Shown here piece by piece: positions 14,221-17,891 of a stretch of DNA of 17,891 nucleotides; the first letter of the stretch is position 1; the number at the start of each line of letters is the position of its first letter. The position numbers were made by a program, and so were the translations under genes. This DNA is from JACRBK01 sp964427955 (GTDB taxonomy: Bacteria; Chloroflexota; Anaerolineae; Aggregatilineales; Aggregatilineaceae), in NCBI GenBank assembly GCA_964427955.1, contig CAYRWY010000067.1, positions 1 to 17,891 of the forward strand. The letters run 5' to 3'. Below the pieces are notes generated by a model. The model was not told the origin of the DNA. It worked only from the letters and a program-made list of their open reading frames with translations, and ran no database searches.

Positions 14221-14991
14221 ATGTTGTACGACGAACAAATCATCGAAGTGCTCAAAGCCCTCGCCGATCCGAACCGCCTGCGACTGTTCGACCTGCTGCT
14301 CGCCAGCGACCGCACCAACTCCGAGCTGATTGAGGCGACCGGGCTGAAACAAAACCTGCTGTCGCACCATCTCAACATCCTGACCGGCAGCGGCCTGGTC
14401 CGGGAACACCGCAGCGTCGGCGACGCCCGCCGCCATTATTTCTACGTCGATCTGAACATGGCGTGCCTGCTGCGGACGTGGTGCGAAAAACACAGCCCGT
14501 GCGAGCAGTCGGTGCTGCCCACGCTCAAGCAGCCCCGGCGCGTGCTCTTTCTCTGCTACCAGAACGCCACGCGCTCGATCTTCGCCGAGCTGCTGGCGCG
14601 GCGCATCGCCCAGCACGCCCTGATCCCCTACAGCGCCGGGATCAAGGAAGCCGACCGCCCGATCCCGCCCTCGACTTTCCAGGTCCTGGCCGAACGGGGC
14701 TTTCCCGCCGATTTCACCCAGAAGTCGATGGAGGCGCTGGCCGACGTCCGGTTCGATTACGTGATCGCCGTCTGCGACATCGTCCACGAGCACCTGTTTC
14801 CGCCCGCGCTGGAAGGCATTCCCTACATCCACTGGTCGCTGGTCGATCCGGTTGACGTCACCTCCGACCCCAACGGGCAGTTGATCGCCGCCCGCGCGCT
14901 GTTCGACGAGGTCGCGCTGCGTATCCGGTTCCTGGTGCAGCGCCTCGCCGACGACGAAGCGCAAGCCGCCCCCGGAGCAAACCAACCATGA
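14221..14991 (+). CDS. ArsR-family regulator fused to a LMW phosphatase/arsenate-reductase-like domain
   Basis: The 256-residue protein joins an N-terminal winged-helix ArsR domain (about 5-95, recognition helix around KQNLLSHHLNIL) to a low-molecular-weight phosphotyrosine phosphatase fold (105-245). The phosphatase P-loop is Cys112-YQNAT-Arg118-Ser, a valid CX5R(S), and the general-acid region DPVD is present (Asp209). It lacks the ELCVCDL metal site of classic ArsR, but has Cys82, Cys88 and Cys94 at the end of the HTH domain. Of the cysteines used by thioredoxin-linked ArsC, the second P-loop Cys is Thr117; Cys185 is kept, but the following resolving Cys is missing (HEHLFP). ATG 14221 is chosen because the ArsR domain starts there; no clear ribosome site is seen. 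It overlaps map by ATGA, so the two are coupled. Confidence 0.85.
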   Translation: MLYDEQIIEVLKALADPNRLRLFDLLLASDRTNSELIEATGLKQNLLSHHLNILTGSGLVREHRSVGDARRHYFYVDLNMACLLRTWCEKHSPCEQSVLPTLKQPRRVLFLCYQNATRSIFAELLARRIAQHALIPYSAGIKEADRPIPPSTFQVLAERGFPADFTQKSMEALADVRFDYVIAVCDIVHEHLFPPALEGIPYIHWSLVDPVDVTSDPNGQLIAARALFDEVALRIRFLVQRLADDEAQAAPGANQP

Positions 14992-15731
14992 CCATTGAAG
15001 CTCAACAAGACGTGATCGGCCTGATGAACATCGGGCGCATCGTCGGGCTGACCCTGCGCACCATGCAGGACCGCCTTCGTCCTGGCATGACAACCCAGGA
15101 TCTGGATCAGATCGGGCAGACCTTCCTAACCCGGCATGGCGCACGATCCGCCCCGGTGATCACCTACCAGTTCCCCGGCGCGACGTGCATCAGCATCGAC
15201 GACGAAGCCGCGCACGGCATCCTCGGCAGCCGCGTCATCCGGGAGGGCGACCAGGTCAAGATCGACGTCTCGGCGGAACGGGACGGCTATTTTGCCGATG
15301 CCAACCTGACCGGCCCGGTCGGGACGATCTCCGCCGCCAAACAGGCGCTGCTGGACTGCGCCCGGGCTGCCTTCGAAAAGGCGCTGGACGCGGCCCGCGC
15401 GGGACAGCCGATCAATGAAATTGGCCGGGCCGCCGAACAAACCGCGCGGCGCGGCGGCTGTACCGTGATCCGCGATCTGCCGGGTCACGGCGTAGGCCGG
15501 GCGCTGCACGAAGAACCGACCGTGCCCACTACCTACGAGCGACGCTACCACCGCCCCTTGAAACCGGGCATGGTGCTCACCGTCGAGCCGCATGTGGCAC
15601 TGGGACGCGGCAGTCTGTACACCGCCGACGACGGTTGGACGCTCAAAACCCGCGACGGCAGCCCGGTCGCGAGCTTCGAGCACACGGTCGTGATCACCGA
15701 CGACCGGCCTATCCTGGTCACGGCGGGGTAA
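14988..15731 (+). CDS. map: type I methionine aminopeptidase
   Basis: The enzyme removes the initiator methionine from nascent proteins. At 247 residues it is the single-domain type I form. All five metal ligands are present: Asp93 (KIDV), Asp104 (FADAN), His167 (PGHGVG), Glu200 (TVEP) and Glu231 (SFEHT). Each lies exactly four positions before its E. coli counterpart; His76 in AAHGI is also kept. The start ATG overlaps the TGA of the ArsR-phosphatase gene (ATGA), with GGAG ten bases upstream. Departures such as IDDEAAHGILG in place of NDEVVHGIPG make it a divergent copy, and a second map gene elsewhere would not be surprising. It is followed by a hairpin at 15801. Confidence 0.95.
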   Translation: MTIEAQQDVIGLMNIGRIVGLTLRTMQDRLRPGMTTQDLDQIGQTFLTRHGARSAPVITYQFPGATCISIDDEAAHGILGSRVIREGDQVKIDVSAERDGYFADANLTGPVGTISAAKQALLDCARAAFEKALDAARAGQPINEIGRAAEQTARRGGCTVIRDLPGHGVGRALHEEPTVPTTYERRYHRPLKPGMVLTVEPHVALGRGSLYTADDGWTLKTRDGSPVASFEHTVVITDDRPILVTAG

Positions 15732-15800
15732 GTGGCTGATCTGCTCATCCCCCCGGTTCGTCGCAGCCCAGCCTATTAACCGGCCCTCACCCCTCCGACC

Positions 15801-15830
15801 TCTGGTTGGGTAGGAGTTCTCCTGCCCAGA
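15801..15830. repeat. hairpin downstream of map
   Basis: GGGTAGGAG (15808-15816) and CTCCTGCCC (15819-15827) pair around TT with one G-T pair, and TCT/AGA can extend the stem. CCTCACCCC lies just upstream. With no T-run it is more likely a repeat than an intrinsic terminator. Confidence 0.5.
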
Positions 15831-15843
15831 CTTCAATTTCTTC

Positions 15844-15863
15844 TGCAAGGATCAGTAAATTGA
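15844..15863 (+). repeat. TGCAAGGATCAGT motif, copy 4
   Basis: TGCAAGGATCAGTAAATTGA is the longest match to copies 1-3, preceded by TTCAATTTCT. It ends 21 bases before the start of the next small gene and has no GGGC hairpin after it. Confidence 0.7.
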
Positions 15864-15884
15864 TACCCATAGAAAGCCAACCTC

Positions 15885-16145
15885 ATGCGACTTGACGATG
15901 TCCACAGTTATGCCGATCTCGAAAAATACCTGCGGGAATTCATCAACTGGTTTGACGATCCGGTCCCGTATGACTTTCATGGCGTCGTCAGACTCCTTCT
16001 AGCAGCGCTGGACAATTTGCAGAAAAACGCGCTGGAAGCCGAATTAGAGGACGTGGGCTATTTTCTCAACGATTCGCAGCGTGAGTACTTAGCGAAGCTG
16101 GCCATCTACGCCAACCGCGTCACCGATGAAGACGACGACTTCTAG
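15885..16145 (+). CDS. small acidic protein of unknown function
   Basis: This 86-residue protein is rich in Asp, Glu and Leu, likely all-helical, with no signal peptide, membrane segment or cysteine. It ends in an acidic tail (TDEDDDF). Motifs such as YADLEKYLREFINWF and LNDSQREYLAKL suggest amphipathic helices. The ribosome site is poor (AAAGCC ahead of ATG 15885), so the start is uncertain, but the frame is open and coding-like from there. It lies between map and the GH3 gene on the same strand, without overlap to either. I do not recognise a family. Confidence 0.6.
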   Translation: MRLDDVHSYADLEKYLREFINWFDDPVPYDFHGVVRLLLAALDNLQKNALEAELEDVGYFLNDSQREYLAKLAIYANRVTDEDDDF

Positions 16146-16158
16146 AGGTCATCTACCC

Positions 16159-16202
16159 TGAAATCTCCGCGGCCTCTGTGCGCTCCGCGCCGAATCGTTT
16201 TT
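16159..16202 (-). repeat. CGATTC...CGCAGAG dispersed repeat, copy 2
   Basis: On the minus strand AAAACGATTCGGCGCGGAGC continues with CACAGAGGCCGCGGAGATTTC. This matches the plan of the copy at 13751-13795 in opposite orientation. It starts 14 bases past the stop codon of the small acidic gene. Confidence 0.55.
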
Positions 16203-16271
16203 CGGGCACAGATCGTCAGCCATCGCCGGATCGTAGGCCAAGCGTCCATACCCCTCCGGCGTACCGTTTGT

Positions 16272-16277
16272 TACAAT
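16272..16277 (+). promoter_or_regulatory. candidate -10 box for the GH3 gene
   Basis: TACAAT, with a TTGT just before it, lies 21 bases upstream of the GH3 ATG. No clear -35 box is seen at 16-18 bases. Confidence 0.4.
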
Positions 16278-16298
16278 TAGCATGGGAGCCATGAAGCA

Positions 16299-17891
16299 AT
16301 GAAGAAAATTTTTGCCAGCCTGTTTGTGATCCTGATCCTGGCGGCAGCGTTGAGCGAACTGCCCGCCGCTGCCGGGACGCTGCTCGATCCGACGGCGACG
16401 CCGGACGCCCTCGCGCCATACCAGAATCCCGATCTGCCGGTCGAAGCGCGCGTCGAGGATCTGCTGGCCCGCATGACACTGGACGAGAAGATCGGCCAGA
16501 TGACGCAGGTCGAAAAGAACAGCATCTACCCGGACGACATCACCACGCTGGGGATCGGCAGCATCCTGAGCGGCGGCGGAGGTTATCCGGAGCCGAACAC
16601 GCCCGCAGCCTGGCTGTCGATGGTGACCAGTTTCCAGGATCGCGCGCTCAAGAGCCGCCTGGGCATCCCGCTGATCTACGGCGTAGACGCGGTGCACGGC
16701 CACAACAACCTTTACGGCGCGACCATCTTCCCGCACGAGGTCGGGCTGGGCGCGGCGAACGATCCGGACTTGATGACGCGTATCGGGCAGGCGACGGCAG
16801 AAGAAATGGTCGCTACCGGCGTGTATTGGAACTTCGCGCCGGTCGTGGCGGTCGTGCAGGATATTCGCTGGGGCCGCAGCTATGAAGCCTACGGCGAAAA
16901 TACCGATCTGGTGACCCGGCTGACGGTGCCGTATATCACCGGCCTGCAAGGCGCAACGTTGGGCGCGGGTCCGGCGTCGGTGCTGTCCACGCCCAAGCAC
17001 TATCTCGGCGATGGCGGCACGATCTGGGGCACGGGCGAAAATAACGGCATCATCGACCGGGGCACGACGCGCGGCGACGACGCTACCCTCCGACGGTTGT
17101 ACCTGCCGCCTTATCAGGCCGCTGTCGAGGCGGGCGCGCTCAGCATCATGCCCTCGTTTTCGAACTGGGGCGGCGTCAAGATGACCGCCCAGCGCTACCT
17201 GCTGACCGACGTGCTCAAGGGCGAGTTGGGCTTCCAGGGCTTCCTGATCACCGACTGGCAGGCTATCGACCTGATCGGCTCGGATTATTATCAGGCGGTG
17301 GTGACGGCGATCAACGCCGGGATCGATATGTCGATGGTGCCGTCCGACTATCCCACGTTCATGACGGCCCTCAAGACCGCCGTCACACGGGGCGACGTGT
17401 CCGAAGCGCGCATCGACGATGCCGTGCGGCGCATCCTGCGGGCTAAGTTCACGCTCGGCCTGTTCGAGCATCCCTACGGCGACGAAACGCTGCTGGCGAC
17501 GGTCGGCTCGGACGAGCATCGCGCCATCGCTCGCGAAGCCGTCGCGAAATCGCTGGTGCTGCTCAAGGACGACGCCGATCTGCTGCCGCTGGCGAAGGAG
17601 CTGCCGCGGCTGTTCGTGGGCGGCGTCGCGGCGGACAATATCGGCATCCAGTCCGGCGGCTGGACCATCGAATGGCAGGGCGGGCAGGGCGACATCACGC
17701 CCGGCACGACCATCCTGGAAGGGATTCAGGCTGCGGTCGCACCGGACACGCAGGTGACCTATGACCCGACGGGCCGTTTTGAAACGGACGTGCCGCTGCG
17801 CGCGGAGGTCGGGATCGCGGTGGTGGGCGAACGCCCCTACGCCGAATTCGCGGGCGACAGCGCGACGCTGGCCCTGTTCGGCGACGACCTC
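16299..17891 (+). CDS. secreted glycoside hydrolase family 3 (beta-glucosidase-like), 3' truncated by the window
   Basis: The first 531 codons are open to the right edge, roughly two thirds of a usual GH3 enzyme. A signal peptide (MKKIFASLFVILILAAAL, likely cut after Ala23-Ala24-Ala25) indicates export. The GH3 TIM-barrel domain has GIPLIYGVDAVHGHNN (Asp130), NFAPVVAV, Lys233-His234 in KHYLGDGGT and the nucleophile Asp319 in ITDWQAIDL. After about residue 415 the second alpha/beta sandwich domain begins (AREAVAKSLVLLKDD). It would release glucose or other monosaccharides from beta-glycosides, including glucans, outside the cell; exact specificity is not readable here. ATG 16299 is chosen because ATG 16291 in another frame stops after three codons. 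GGGAG lies ten bases upstream. Confidence 0.93.
   Translation, partial: MKKIFASLFVILILAAALSELPAAAGTLLDPTATPDALAPYQNPDLPVEARVEDLLARMTLDEKIGQMTQVEKNSIYPDDITTLGIGSILSGGGGYPEPNTPAAWLSMVTSFQDRALKSRLGIPLIYGVDAVHGHNNLYGATIFPHEVGLGAANDPDLMTRIGQATAEEMVATGVYWNFAPVVAVVQDIRWGRSYEAYGENTDLVTRLTVPYITGLQGATLGAGPASVLSTPKHYLGDGGTIWGTGENNGIIDRGTTRGDDATLRRLYLPPYQAAVEAGALSIMPSFSNWGGVKMTAQRYLLTDVLKGELGFQGFLITDWQAIDLIGSDYYQAVVTAINAGIDMSMVPSDYPTFMTALKTAVTRGDVSEARIDDAVRRILRAKFTLGLFEHPYGDETLLATVGSDEHRAIAREAVAKSLVLLKDDADLLPLAKELPRLFVGGVAADNIGIQSGGWTIEWQGGQGDITPGTTILEGIQAAVAPDTQVTYDPTGRFETDVPLRAEVGIAVVGERPYAEFAGDSATLALFGDDL

Noticed and set aside
14221..14991. Canonical arsenate reductase (arsC)
   Set aside because: Two of the three cysteines needed for the thioredoxin-linked mechanism are missing and there are no ars genes nearby.
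16149..17519. 456-codon minus-strand open frame
   Set aside because: It is opposite the GH3 gene, which has a signal peptide and all catalytic motifs.

Overview
The window is GC-rich DNA, and its gene content and repeat style suggest Chloroflexota, probably Anaerolineae-like. That assignment is inferred from an archaeal-type AspRS under T-box control, an ECF sigma/DUF4179-type anti-sigma pair, a very large NB-ARC/TPR protein, an ArsR-phosphatase fusion, and many intergenic palindromes of the CCTCACCCC...CCTCTCC and GGGC...GCCCCTAC kinds. No phage, transposase, CRISPR array, tRNA or rRNA gene is visible.

Layout, left to right. Positions 1-205 hold repeats and a probable promoter firing out of the left edge. 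The minus strand then carries aspS (206-1528), preceded by a complete T-box leader with a GAC (Asp) specifier and its own promoter, and a 79-residue zinc-ribbon protein (1859-2098). Divergent from these, on the plus strand, is a secreted M23 peptidase (2343-3731) whose C-terminal SH3b domain has been put out of frame by what looks like a one-base loss. A 180-bp repeat-bounded segment separates it from a minus-strand block: anti-sigma factor (4094-5398), ECF sigma factor (5403-5978) and exonuclease III (6061-6831). On the plus strand follow a small membrane coiled-coil protein (6970-7485), a nucleoside hydrolase (7595-8557) closed by a strong terminator, and a 1664-residue STAND NTPase with a long TPR array (8737-13731), apparently expressed from a leaderless or nearly leaderless transcript.

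A 489-bp gene-free stretch full of repeats (13732-14220) leads to a translationally coupled pair, an ArsR-type regulator fused to a low-molecular-weight phosphatase/arsenate-reductase fold (14221-14991) and methionine aminopeptidase (14988-15731). The window ends with a small acidic unknown protein (15885-16145) and the first 531 residues of a secreted GH3 glycoside hydrolase (16299 to the right edge).

Most genes are housekeeping or cell-surface functions and do not form one pathway. The points that stand out are: (i) the Asp-specific T-box whose tRNA-binding bulge can also pair with the Shine-Dalgarno region; (ii) a recurrent motif, TGCAAGGATCAGT, found four times beside other palindromes, suggesting a composite mobile or REP-like element; (iii) one such palindrome lying in frame inside the STAND gene; and (iv) the ArsR-phosphatase fusion lacking two of the cysteines used by arsenate reductases. 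I do not see a clearly new multi-gene system.
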